DNA of 64,000 bases. It comes from Chloracidobacterium sp. (GTDB lineage Bacteria; Acidobacteriota; Blastocatellia; Pyrinomonadales; Pyrinomonadaceae). The stretch lies in NCBI GenBank assembly GCA_016716365.1, contig JADJWM010000019.1, positions 153,471-217,470 on the forward strand, read 5' to 3'. Below the pieces are notes generated by a model, which was given only the letters and a program-made list of their open reading frames with translations, had not been told where the DNA came from and searched no databases. Positions 34,528 to 42,697 of the stretch are shown piece after piece. A program made the translations under genes and the position numbers. How positions within the stretch are numbered: the first letter of the stretch is position 1; every line of letters starts with the position of its first letter.

Positions 34528-34580
34528 ACCTTTGCCGGTTTTTTCTCACTGAACCGCAGTCGGCCCCGAATCGCAGCAGT

Positions 34581-35834
34581 TCACGCATCTATCTTCAATC
34601 GTGCAGCGGAAGGCAGGATATAGCCGGACCTTGAGTCAAGTCCCTCCAACGCCGCCGCCAAACTTCCGAACTTTTGCATTCGCATCGCCGCCGTTTTCGC
34701 TTCCGGGAGCTCGGTCACGATCCTGACCTCAAATCTTTCGGCCTTTGTGAGCAGACTCCAGGCGGTCTGTCCGTTCACTTGATACGACCCGCAAAGCCTG
34801 ATCGCCAGATCTCCGCTGTTCTCGACGTCAAACCACTTCAGGAAGTCGTCGCGGCCGAGCCCGTCACGGCACTCCGCCAACAGGATCACGGTCCCGCCCT
34901 CCTCACAAGCTCGTGTGGCCGCATCGAGTGTTTTGTGTGCCTGGATCATATTGATATCGTACGGGTACCCGCCGCAGCTTGCTATCACAAGGGTCCGTTT
35001 CCCGTTCACCGCCACACTGTTTCGTTCGTTGAGTCTGCTCGAAGCGTTCTCGTGCGATGTCAGCCAATGGCCGCAATAAAGGTCGATCAGGGCCCCATGG
35101 TCATCGACGATGGTGTTAAAAAGAAATCCCGGGTTCGCATGGGACGCGGCCTCGACGAACGCCTCGTGGACCGGATTTCCACCTAGAAGGCCCGGCCCTA
35201 CACCGTCGCGACGGGACATCTTTTCGCAGTCAAAGGCGATCTTGTGTGTGCCGGAGATGGTCCGCGTCGAAGCAAGTCCCGGACACACGAGCTTTCGACC
35301 GCCCGTAAAGCCCGCGAAATAATGAAACGACACCCCGCCAATCAATATGACCAGGTCATGTTCGAACAGAGCTCGGTTCAACTCGATCGGGACGCCGCCC
35401 GCTGTTTCTCCGATCCGAACAAGCCGGGTAATATCCCTCGGGGTATGGTCAATGGTTCTTATACGTTGCGCGATGAAAGGTGTTAGGATCTCCGACCTTT
35501 CTTGCGGCGAAACTGGTCTGTGAATGCCTGTGGCGAAAATGATCGAAAGGTCAGCGGCCCCGACACCGGCCGCGATCAGCCGGCGCACGAGCAGATTCAC
35601 AACCTGTCCGCAAGCTGCCTCGCGGGTGGCGTCCGGTACCACGATCAGGATCTTGTCGCCGTGTTTGATGATCTCATCCAACGGAGCCGATCCGATCGGC
35701 TCGTCAAAGCGGCGCCCGATCTCAACATCCGTCATGGGCGGCGGGGCTGGTTGGGGGGTGACCACCTCAAATCGGGACGGGTCATGATCGAAATAGAAAT
35801 GAGTGTCGCCGTACCTGAGTTCTATGTTTGCCAT
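34581..35834 (-). CDS. LarA family (nickel-dependent lactate racemase-like)
   Basis: The 417-residue protein has the LarA order: LIVVPDATREAACGQVVNLL, IIFATGIHRPVSPQER (the catalytic His of the N-terminal lobe), FHYFAGFTGGRKLVCPGLAS (the second His and the Lys that attaches the nickel-pincer cofactor), and the C-terminal VASCGGYPYDINMIQAHKTL. LarA enzymes racemise or epimerise 2-hydroxyacids. LarB, LarC and LarE, which build the cofactor, are not in the window and must be elsewhere for activity. The gene lies 18 bases after the CDF transporter gene, so they may be co-transcribed. Confidence 0.85.
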   Translation of the reverse strand: MANIELRYGDTHFYFDHDPSRFEVVTPQPAPPPMTDVEIGRRFDEPIGSAPLDEIIKHGDKILIVVPDATREAACGQVVNLLVRRLIAAGVGAADLSIIFATGIHRPVSPQERSEILTPFIAQRIRTIDHTPRDITRLVRIGETAGGVPIELNRALFEHDLVILIGGVSFHYFAGFTGGRKLVCPGLASTRTISGTHKIAFDCEKMSRRDGVGPGLLGGNPVHEAFVEAASHANPGFLFNTIVDDHGALIDLYCGHWLTSHENASSRLNERNSVAVNGKRTLVIASCGGYPYDINMIQAHKTLDAATRACEEGGTVILLAECRDGLGRDDFLKWFDVENSGDLAIRLCGSYQVNGQTAWSLLTKAERFEVRIVTELPEAKTAAMRMQKFGSLAAALEGLDSRSGYILPSAARLKIDA

Positions 35835-35852
35835 TTACGCAGGATCCGGGAT

Positions 35853-36788
35853 CTATCCGTTCGCGAACTTAGACCGGACCGAAGGCTCAAAGCATTTGGT
35901 ACCGGTCTCACATATATAGACAGCCTCTGTCTCGCGATCGGCTGTTTCCATTTGGATCGTGAGATGATCAATGCCGAAACTTTCATGGAGTTTGTCGCGA
36001 ACGATCGCCAACAGGTCCGAATGGGCCACCGACGGATCGTGGCTGATGTGGACGGAAAGGGCATAGATCCCTGACGAGATCGTCCAAACATGCAGATCGT
36101 GGATGCCGGTAACACCATCCGATCCAAGGATGGAATCGGCGACCGCAGAGAGGTCGATGTGTGCCGGCGTCCCTTCAAGCAGGACGTTCACCGATTCGAG
36201 GATCAGACGCCAGGCGCCGACGATGATGATCAGGCTGATAAGAATACTGCCGACGGCGTCGGCCCACATCCAGCCGAATGCGATGATCAATGCTCCGGCG
36301 GTGACCGCCGCTACCGATCCCAGAAGGTCGCCGATAACATGGAGGAAAGCACCGCGAAGATTCAGGTTATGCTTATGGCCCGAATGCAGGAGAGCCGCGG
36401 CGATGACGTTGACGACAAAGCCGCCGGCCGCGATCGCCAGAAGCTGTGCGCCCATTATCTCCGGGGGCGAACTGAACCGGCCGACCGCCTCGAAGATCAC
36501 CCACACCGCGATCAGGGCGAGGGCAACGCCGTTCACAAAAGCGGCGAGGATCTCCATCCGGTAGTAACCGTACGTCTTTTTTCGGGTGGCCGGCCTTGCA
36601 CTGAACCAGAACGCGAACAGCGTCAGCGACATCGCGGCCACGTCGGTGAACATATGGCCGGCGTCGGCTATCAGCGCCAGCGAATTTGTGAACCAGCCGC
36701 CGACCGCCTCGGCCAGCATATAAACGAACGTGATCCCTAGAGCGATCTTGCCGGCCCACACTTCGGCCGGATCGGGCTTCTGTGTCAT
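35853..36788 (-). CDS. czcD: Cation diffusion facilitator (CzcD-like, zinc/cobalt efflux)
   Basis: The 311-residue protein has six membrane segments. The first metal-binding pair is in LALIADAGHMFTDVAA (H-x3-D), and the second in AFLHVIGDLLGSVAA (H-x3-D). A His-rich loop (LLHSGHKHNLNLRG) lies before the fifth segment, as in CzcD/ZnT proteins. The cytoplasmic C-terminal domain (VTGIHDLHVWTISSGIYALS) is complete. It exports zinc or a similar divalent ion in exchange for protons. It is followed on the same strand by larA. Confidence 0.9.
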   Translation of the reverse strand: MTQKPDPAEVWAGKIALGITFVYMLAEAVGGWFTNSLALIADAGHMFTDVAAMSLTLFAFWFSARPATRKKTYGYYRMEILAAFVNGVALALIAVWVIFEAVGRFSSPPEIMGAQLLAIAAGGFVVNVIAAALLHSGHKHNLNLRGAFLHVIGDLLGSVAAVTAGALIIAFGWMWADAVGSILISLIIIVGAWRLILESVNVLLEGTPAHIDLSAVADSILGSDGVTGIHDLHVWTISSGIYALSVHISHDPSVAHSDLLAIVRDKLHESFGIDHLTIQMETADRETEAVYICETGTKCFEPSVRSKFANG

Positions 36789-36825
36789 GTTCGTGAACTG
36801 GCGACAGGATGCTACCCTCCGTAAC

Positions 36826-38061
36826 CTAAAACTTTCTCAGGACCTTGGCCGTCTTTAGCGAAACGACGTACCCTGCCCGATTCCCGCGGTCATCGCCGAG
36901 CTCTATGGCTGCCTCGGAGAGCTGCGTCGAGATCTGAAGGCGAAAGGTTCCGTCCGGACCGGCAAATACCTGATTGCCCTGTGATCGTACCTGCGTTCCG
37001 GGCTGCGTAGTCCCGGCGAGGATAAACACGCTTCCTCCGACGCTTTCCACGCTTAGGCCGCCCAGCTCCAGGTTTCTGCTGGCTTCGCGTTTGACGACCG
37101 CGAAGCGGAACGGCTCGCTCCAATCGCTCGTTTGCCCTGAACGGGCCGTCGCCTTGAGCCGCCAGTAATAGGAGCCTGGGGAAAGGCTTCCAAGCCTGAA
37201 TTCGCGGGCCGAGAGGCCCGAGCGATCGACCAGGATGGAATCCGAAGCAAAGTAGGATGAACGAGCGACCTGGAGGTAGTAGCCGCTGATGGGCACCGGG
37301 CCGTCGGGCTGCCAGCTGAAGACAACGCTTGCTCCATTCCCGGTCGTCTCGGCGATCTGCGACATATTTGCCGGCGACGCCAGCCGCGGCGGCGGAAGCA
37401 GATCTTCCTTTCTCGAGACTCGGCCGTCAGAAACGGAAGCAAATTCGTTCTCGGTTATCGTCGTACGCGACCCGGCGATCGTCGTCTCGACCCCTCCTCG
37501 ATTGACACGTATCTCTGCAACTCGGTCGTCAGCGTTGAAACTTGCGTCGGTCTGAGGTTGGATCTGCGTCTCGGAATCGCGCATCTCCACGATGTTCTCA
37601 GTATTTTCAGGTTGTTCCTCGGTGCGGACATTCAGTTGACCGTCATCAAGCGAGACACGCACGTTGTTCCCGCCAAAGAAGGATGAATTGTCGCGGATGA
37701 CCACCGTACTGTTAGGGCGAACCGTATAAACGGATCCGTCGATCATTTGGACGATCGCACGTCCGTCGGCCTGGGTCTGAATGGTATCGCCGGCCGCCAC
37801 AAAGGTTTCCTTGGTAACAACGATGGTCTCGCGGGTTGCGGCCCTCGTGATACGGACCTCCCCTTCGAACGAAATGATCTTCGCCGCGTTCTTCGGAGCC
37901 TCGCCCATTTCCTGAGGTACGAACCAGTTGTTCCGGATCGCCCACCAGCCGCCGAAAACCACGGCTCCGGAAACAAAAATGAACACAAAGAGCCCCGTGA
38001 TGGTGCTTCGCCTGATCTTCCACCATTCAACGTAAAATTTGCGGTATTTCTGCTCCATCAA
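36826..38061 (-). CDS. FecR-domain membrane protein
   Basis: One N-terminal membrane segment (TGLFVFIFVSGAVVFGGWW) is followed by a periplasmic FecR domain: IISFEGEVRITRAATRETIV, GDTIQTQADGRAIVQMIDGS, YTVRPNSTVVIRDNSSFFGG. An Ig/FN3-like region (VVFSWQPDGPVPISGYYLQV, YYWRLKATARSGQTSDWSEP) and a C-terminal strand-rich domain follow. Such proteins are common in this group and occur without sigma factors, so a scaffold or sensor role is more likely than classical iron signalling. The gene follows the TerC gene by six bases on the same strand. Confidence 0.8.
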   Translation of the reverse strand: MMEQKYRKFYVEWWKIRRSTITGLFVFIFVSGAVVFGGWWAIRNNWFVPQEMGEAPKNAAKIISFEGEVRITRAATRETIVVTKETFVAAGDTIQTQADGRAIVQMIDGSVYTVRPNSTVVIRDNSSFFGGNNVRVSLDDGQLNVRTEEQPENTENIVEMRDSETQIQPQTDASFNADDRVAEIRVNRGGVETTIAGSRTTITENEFASVSDGRVSRKEDLLPPPRLASPANMSQIAETTGNGASVVFSWQPDGPVPISGYYLQVARSSYFASDSILVDRSGLSAREFRLGSLSPGSYYWRLKATARSGQTSDWSEPFRFAVVKREASRNLELGGLSVESVGGSVFILAGTTQPGTQVRSQGNQVFAGPDGTFRLQISTQLSEAAIELGDDRGNRAGYVVSLKTAKVLRKF

Positions 38062-38067
38062 AATGGG

Positions 38068-39145
38068 CTAGGTTTCGTCAGAATCGGTACCCGGGGCGTC
38101 AGCTTCCGCTTCGTTCGAATGAGTTGGCGGGAAAATAAGCGAAGCAATTATAGAAATGACAATTGCCAGGACGACAACACCGAGCGAGATATTGATGACC
38201 TCTTGTTTGAACTCAAGATCTAAAAACCTTTTTGCCAGGTTCCCGACCGAGTGTTCGGTGCCGGTAATCATTATCATCCCTTCCGCCAAAAGAGGCAAGA
38301 GCATTTTGACGCCGATGAACGACAAGATGAACGCAAGGCCGATCTTCAGGAAATGAAATCGGTCGGCCACATCGGCAAGAAGAAAGAAAAACGTCCTTAG
38401 CCCGAGGATCGCAAAAATGTTCGACGTATAGATGATGAACCGGTCGGTCGTGATACCGAAGATCGCCGGAATTGAGTCGACGGCGAAAATAAGGTCGGTG
38501 AATTCCACCACGATCAGGACCAGCAGCAGCAGCGTGCCGGTGCGCACGCCGTCCTTCATCACGAAGAATTTGTCTTCGTGATACTCCTTCGAGATGCGTA
38601 TGTATCGCGTTGCCAGCCGGACGATCCCGCTTTCGGTCGGATCAAAATTCTCGTCCTCGTCCTTGAACATTTTCAGGCCCGTATACAGCAAAAAGGCCCC
38701 GAAAACGTATATGATCCAATGGAAACGCTCCACCAATTCGGCGCCCGCAAAGATCATGATCATTCGCATGATCAGGGCGCCCATGATCCCCCAGAAAAGG
38801 ACCCGGTGCTGAAACTTCTTCGGCACCTTGAAGTAGCCGAAGATCAACAGAAATACGAAGAGGTTGTCGACCGACAGCGAGAGCTCGATGAGATAGCCGG
38901 TCAGGAAGAGCTTTGCCTGGTCCGCGGCCAGCGACCAGTCTTGATAGTGATTTCCAACCTGCCAGTAAAGGAAAATGTTGAATCCGATCGCAAGCGAGAC
39001 CCAAACGGTCGCCCAGCCGAACGTCTCCTTCCGTGTAGGCACGTGCGAACGCCTGTTTACGATGCCTATATCGACAAAAAAGAGCGGTAAGGACGACTCC
39101 AAAAAATAGAAGCCAGACCCATAACGGGTGTTCGACAGGTGTCAT
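38068..39145 (-). pseudogene. TerC/Alx family membrane protein, frameshift near the N-terminus
   Basis: The N-terminus from the ATG at 39145 (MTPVEHPLWVWLLFFGVVLT) belongs to the family but is in another frame than the rest. The break lies in the A/T run at 39076-39081; one base fewer gives VDIGIVNRRSHVPTRKE directly after the first membrane segment. The remainder is typical: LIELSLSVDNLFVFLLIFGY, FWGIMGALIMRMIMIFAGAE, FTDLIFAVDSIPAIFGIT (the two Asp-containing D-x-L/S-x-D motifs) and FLKIGLAFILSFIGVKMLL. TerC/Alx proteins are manganese exporters or metal-handling proteins. A read-through error is likely, because the rest is intact. Confidence 0.8.
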
Positions 39146-39208
39146 ACAATGAAGGCTACGCTCACAAAATGCGTAACCTCTGATTCTAACCGATGTCCTA
39201 AATCGAAT

Positions 39209-39622
39209 CTAACGCCTGAACGACACGTCCGAGGCAATTGCGGGTTGGGAGGCCAAGGTCTCCTCCCCGAGGGGATGATATTCAAGGCGGGCGGTGACCG
39301 TGCCATTCTTGTCGGTGTTGATCCGCGGTGAGCCGAGGTGATCGTTTGTTAGGTAGGCAACCTTCGCATCATTTGTTGAGGCGAGGATGGTGGAATATTC
39401 AGCTACCAGTTTCCCAGCCGCGTCAAAGACGAAGATCGTACTCTCGGCAGGGTCCTCACCGACCGGCGGGACGTATTTCTTCACCCGTTTCCCGTCGCCA
39501 TCGTACCAGTATTCACCGATCGTTTCTTCCTCATCGTCGAGAACCCTCACCTGTTTGTTCTCGGCGTCGTAAATGAAGGTGTGATCATCGGGGGCGGACG
39601 TCGTGCTACATGCAGAATCCAA
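39209..39622 (-). pseudogene. RHS-core fragment
   Basis: The fragment begins in the RHS core region (HTFIYDAENKQVRVLDDEEE, IGEYWYDGDGKRVKKYVPPV, VFDAAGKLVAEYSTILASTN, AYLTNDHLGSPRINTDKNGT) and stops after ARLEYHPLGEETLASQ, before the hypervariable tip. The open frame extends further upstream to about 39,720 across the 3-prime end of the next gene. It is nearly identical to the same segment at 10,150-10,445 and 41,060-41,270. It is a decayed copy that may serve as a recombination donor. Confidence 0.75.
39283..39592 (-). repeat. RHS-core repeat, copy 2
   Basis: It matches copy 1 over the stretch from the GDGKRVKKY region to the YHPLGEE region with scattered substitutions. It lies in a fragment without a toxin tip. 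Confidence 0.7.
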
Positions 39623-39701
39623 ATCACACCCGTTGTAAGTCTTCTTGTCGGCACCGCGATCAGTGAATTTCGTCGATTGCCTCGCACCACCCGGCCGCGT
39701 G

Positions 39702-40094
39702 CTAGTTCCCTTCGTTGAAAATCAATTCTACTTCTACGTAGCCTCTGTTCCTCCTTGCCTTTATCGTGACAAGGCGAGGTTCTCCGTGGATTTTGCTTAG
39801 AAGATTATCGTTCCTTTTGCAATCCAAAATCCGCGGATCTTGAATTGTAGAAATCACTCTTACTTTTTCTTCGTCATTTAGCTCTCTCCAATCCTGATTA
39901 AGTCGTCCCGTATCGATCCTCGCCTCGCTCAGATTTGCGCCAATCGTATTTTCAACAGATTCTACGCAAGAATTATATGCTGCATTCTCCGCCAGCTGAT
40001 AGACAGACCAAATTTGGTACAAAAGAATTGCGAGGAGAGCGGCAACCAAAAGTTTCCATATAATGGAGAAATACCTCTTCGATGCAGATTTCAT
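39702..40094 (-). CDS. Single-pass membrane hypothetical protein, candidate immunity partner
   Basis: The 130-residue protein starts MKSASKRYFSIIWKLLVAAL and has one membrane segment (LLVAALLAILLYQIWSVYQL). The remainder is predicted to lie outside the cytoplasm (SVENTIGANLSEARIDTGRL, ISTIQDPRILDCKRN) with strand-rich ends. It starts 17 bases after the stop of the RHS toxin gene on the same strand, which is the usual position of an immunity gene. No immunity family is recognised; the role is inferred from position. Confidence 0.55.
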   Translation of the reverse strand: MKSASKRYFSIIWKLLVAALLAILLYQIWSVYQLAENAAYNSCVESVENTIGANLSEARIDTGRLNQDWRELNDEEKVRVISTIQDPRILDCKRNDNLLSKIHGEPRLVTIKARRNRGYVEVELIFNEGN

Positions 40095-40110
40095 AAAATA
40101 GTCCTATTCA

Positions 40111-41451
40111 TTATCTTGGAGGGTATGCGTTCAAACACATTAATTCACAACTATTGGACGGGTTTGTTCCCAAGAATTGTCCTATATTCTCCGCAACCAT
40201 ATCACTGCGACTGTCCGGTGCAGGATTATTGTGTTCGGCGATAAGATCCCAGACTGACCGAACGCCGACACCGAGAGAACCGAATCGTTGTGTCAAAGTG
40301 CATGAGGCTACACAATGACGATAACCACCCCAGTAAGGATTCGAACGACCAGTTCGATCAAAATGCCTTTTCTCGGCATCGTCAGCCTCCAATATGATCG
40401 ACCTGAAGTAACCCCATGTCATATCATCGTCAGGTCGATCAAGAGGCGGCGTCTCTGGTGCGTGTTCCGATTGAACCGTACCAAGATCTCCTAACGAAAG
40501 CGTTCCGAATTCATCAATATCATATAATTTACCCTTTGCCCCAAGGACGACCCTTTTCCCACGGTATGGCTCAAAAATACCCGTCGCGATGTTACCAACT
40601 GTAATAATCGAGCCCTCTTCAACAATGGTATAGCTACCGATTAGTTTGCGCAGTTCCCGCAACTCGCTCTTACTAAGACTGGCGTAGACTTCGTCCTCGA
40701 TATAGTAAATCATCTCTCCGGAGCGGAGATAAATTCGTCCTGTCGGATCGGTATATTTGAGAGGCGAATTCAGTACGTAAACGTATCGGTTCCAGTTTTG
40801 CGGTTCAACTTGATAGCGTCTGAGCTTTTTTAATCCTTCCTCGTTATCCTTACAGGAGTTCTTTTCCAATATAATATTATACGGATCCACGCTGCTATAC
40901 CTTCCCAATCCATAGGCGAAGTACCTTGCTTGTGCGAAGTCTAACTCCGATTCAATATCCCGTTCATAGCCGGTGAATTGCTTCCTCACCGTATCGTCCG
41001 TGTAGCCGAGGCCCGAGGTTCGCTGCGACGTGGCGATCTCTTCGCCGAACGGATTATAGTCGTGGCGGGCGGTGACCTTGCCATTCTTGTCGGTGTTGAT
41101 CCTTGGTGAGCCGAGGTGGTCGTTGGTAAGGTAGGCGACCTTAGCGTCGTTGGTCGAGGCCACGATGGTCGAGTATTCGGCTACCAATTTACCGGCCGCG
41201 TCATAGACGAAGATCGTTACCTCGGCAGGGTTCTCACCGACCGCCGGTACGTATTTCTTCACCCGCTTATCATCAGCACTAAAGGTTCGATCTACACGGC
41301 GTAAGATGTCAAAGGCTGTGTGTTCGGTTGTAGAAGCGGCGGAGCCCAGGTTTGCACCGACGAAAAGGGCCGGGTCGATGAGATCAAGCGTTTGAGCTGC
41401 GTTGCATACATAATACTCGTGACAATCTATGCAACAAGTGCGATGATCCAT
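40111..41451 (-). CDS. RHS-core protein with Cys/His-rich C-terminal tip, rearranged N-terminus
   Basis: The core (YVPAVGENPAEVTIFVYDAA, AYLTNDHLGSPRINTDKNGK, FGEEIATSQRTSGLGYTDDT, QNWNRYVYVLNSPLKYTDPT) continues into a 200-residue variable tip. The tip ends GYRHCVASCTLTQRFGSLGV, VWDLIAEHNN and SDMVAENIGQFLGTNPSN, with paired cysteines, an Asp/Asn pair and a terminal Cys. It looks like a toxin domain with an enzymatic motif, but I cannot name it. The N-terminus (MDHRTCCIDCHEYYVCNAAQ) is not RHS-like; the gene joins the core at ILRRVDRTFSADDKRVKKY, a sign of a deletion or recombination joint. The next gene is a candidate immunity gene. Confidence 0.7.
   Translation of the reverse strand: MDHRTCCIDCHEYYVCNAAQTLDLIDPALFVGANLGSAASTTEHTAFDILRRVDRTFSADDKRVKKYVPAVGENPAEVTIFVYDAAGKLVAEYSTIVASTNDAKVAYLTNDHLGSPRINTDKNGKVTARHDYNPFGEEIATSQRTSGLGYTDDTVRKQFTGYERDIESELDFAQARYFAYGLGRYSSVDPYNIILEKNSCKDNEEGLKKLRRYQVEPQNWNRYVYVLNSPLKYTDPTGRIYLRSGEMIYYIEDEVYASLSKSELRELRKLIGSYTIVEEGSIITVGNIATGIFEPYRGKRVVLGAKGKLYDIDEFGTLSLGDLGTVQSEHAPETPPLDRPDDDMTWGYFRSIILEADDAEKRHFDRTGRSNPYWGGYRHCVASCTLTQRFGSLGVGVRSVWDLIAEHNNPAPDSRSDMVAENIGQFLGTNPSNSCELMCLNAYPPR
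40925..41270 (-). repeat. RHS-core repeat, copy 3
   Basis: It matches copies 1 and 2, and extends beyond copy 2 through the FTGYERD...ELDFAQARY stretch. The similarity stops where the protein switches to its unrelated N-terminus. Confidence 0.7.
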
Positions 41452-41580
41452 GCAGCTATTTGAAAAGAGGCTTTTTCGCGTCCAGGCGGGGCGAGGGGGT
41501 CACGACGTCGCCTCAAAAAAATCGCGTTTGTTGGCGCCGTATCAAAGCTGGGGCCGGAAGGAGCCGAAAATGGGTCAAAT

Positions 41581-41723
41581 GCTGTAAATACAGCTACTTA
41601 CGCCAATTCGTCTCACTTAGCGTGTTTCGAAACGGCAAGTGAGACGATTTTTGCCTGTAAACCTTGCCCCCGCACCAGTTAGCCCGTCTCACTTTGTGCG
41701 AAAAACGTCTCACATGTGAGACG
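41581..41723. repeat. Cluster of inverted repeats (CGTCTCACTT family)
   Basis: Four copies of a decamer are seen: CGTCTCACTT at 41609-41618, its reverse complement at 41637-41646, CGTCTCACTT at 41685-41694, and an 18-bp perfect palindrome CGTCTCACATGTGAGACG at 41706-41723. The first two form a hairpin followed by ATTTTTG, a possible terminator on the plus strand. A further palindrome, GCTGTAAATACAGC, lies at 41581-41594. The cluster lies between the RHS gene and the fRMsr gene. Confidence 0.65.
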
Positions 41724-41746
41724 GTTCGCGAATGTGGGTGACCGAC

Positions 41747-42241
41747 TCAGACGCGGGAATGGCTTCGTTCGACGATGTCCGCGATGGCTTTCAGGCCCTT
41801 GGCGTCAGTCTCGGAAAAGTCGTCGAGTTGGTTGCTGTCGACGTCGAGAACGGCAAACACCTCTCCGTTCGCGTCAAATATCGGCACGACGATCTCAGAC
41901 CTCGCGGCCGAACTGCAGGCGATGTGGCCCGGAAACGCGTCAACGTCCGGCACGATCACGGTTTGAGCTGTAGAATATGCATGCCCGCAAACGCCTTGAT
42001 CGAAGCTGAGGCGCGTACACGCGAGCGGGCCTTGAAACGGGCCGAGAACTAGCTGTTCACCCTTTTTCAGGTAAAACCCGACCCAGAAGAAGCCGAATGC
42101 CTCTTTGAGGACGGCAGCGACGTTTGCCAAATTCGCGATCAGGTCCGGCTCGGCGCCGATCAGTGCTCCGATCTGAGGGGCGAGTTCTTGATAGATCTGC
42201 TCGCGGCCGGCCGATTTCGTGTAAGCAATGCTCTCTGCCAT
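41747..42241 (-). CDS. msrC: Free methionine-(R)-sulfoxide reductase (GAF domain, fRMsr)
   Basis: The 164-residue GAF-domain protein has FFWVGFYLKKGEQLVLGPFQ and the three cysteines at the expected positions: C75 in GPLACTR, C85 in GVCGHA and C109 in AFPGHIACSSAARSEIVVPI. C109 is the nucleophile by family precedent. It reduces free methionine-R-sulfoxide with thioredoxin as reductant and protects against oxidation. It is in the cytoplasm. The gene is alone; the palindromic cluster lies just downstream and could contain its terminator. Confidence 0.9.
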   Translation of the reverse strand: MAESIAYTKSAGREQIYQELAPQIGALIGAEPDLIANLANVAAVLKEAFGFFWVGFYLKKGEQLVLGPFQGPLACTRLSFDQGVCGHAYSTAQTVIVPDVDAFPGHIACSSAARSEIVVPIFDANGEVFAVLDVDSNQLDDFSETDAKGLKAIADIVERSHSRV

Positions 42242-42310
42242 AATCGAATTCTATCGCCGTCGTAGATACAGCGGCAACGGCCGGCGATCCGTGCAGCGGA
42301 ATTTGTCGAG

Positions 42311-42697
42311 ATGGAATTCCTGACAAAGGTATTGTTTATTGCCGGCGGAGGCGCGGCGGGGGCCGTCGCCCGGTATCTATTGAACGTCTCGCCGCTGGCG
42401 AAACTCTTCACGAATTTCCCGTTCCCGACCTTTTTCGTCAACGTCGCGGGGTCGTTCCTTATCGGCTTCCTTCTGATCTTTCTGACCGACAAGGTCCAGG
42501 TCAGCGACAACTTTCGAATGATGGTAATAGTAGGCTTCCTCGGTTCCTTTACCACCTTTTCGACATTCGAAATGGAGATCTACGGACTTTTCCGCGACCG
42601 CCTCTTCACAACCGCAGCGATCTATCTTGCATTGAGCGTCGCCGTCGGATTCATCGGCCTTGTCCTCGGGATCGCCCTTGCGCGTCAGGTCAGGTGA
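42311..42697 (+). CDS. crcB: CrcB/Fluc fluoride channel
   Basis: The 128-residue protein has four membrane segments and the family motifs GGGAAGAVARYLL, PTFFVNVAGSFLIGFLL (Asn and Gly pore positions) and GFLGSFTTFSTFEME (the Phe/Thr/Ser region of the fluoride path). Fluc proteins work as dual-topology dimers that leak fluoride out of the cell. No fluoride riboswitch is recognised upstream. The 3-prime end overlaps that of purK on the other strand by about 13 bases. Confidence 0.9.
   Translation: MEFLTKVLFIAGGGAAGAVARYLLNVSPLAKLFTNFPFPTFFVNVAGSFLIGFLLIFLTDKVQVSDNFRMMVIVGFLGSFTTFSTFEMEIYGLFRDRLFTTAAIYLALSVAVGFIGLVLGIALARQVR

Noticed and set aside
35502..36074. Plus-strand frame of 190 codons
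   Set aside because: It is antisense to larA and the CDF transporter gene.
42242..42310. Fluoride riboswitch before crcB
   Set aside because: The upstream 70 bases do not show the conserved crcB-motif elements; the start region is short and GC-rich without the expected pseudoknot pattern.
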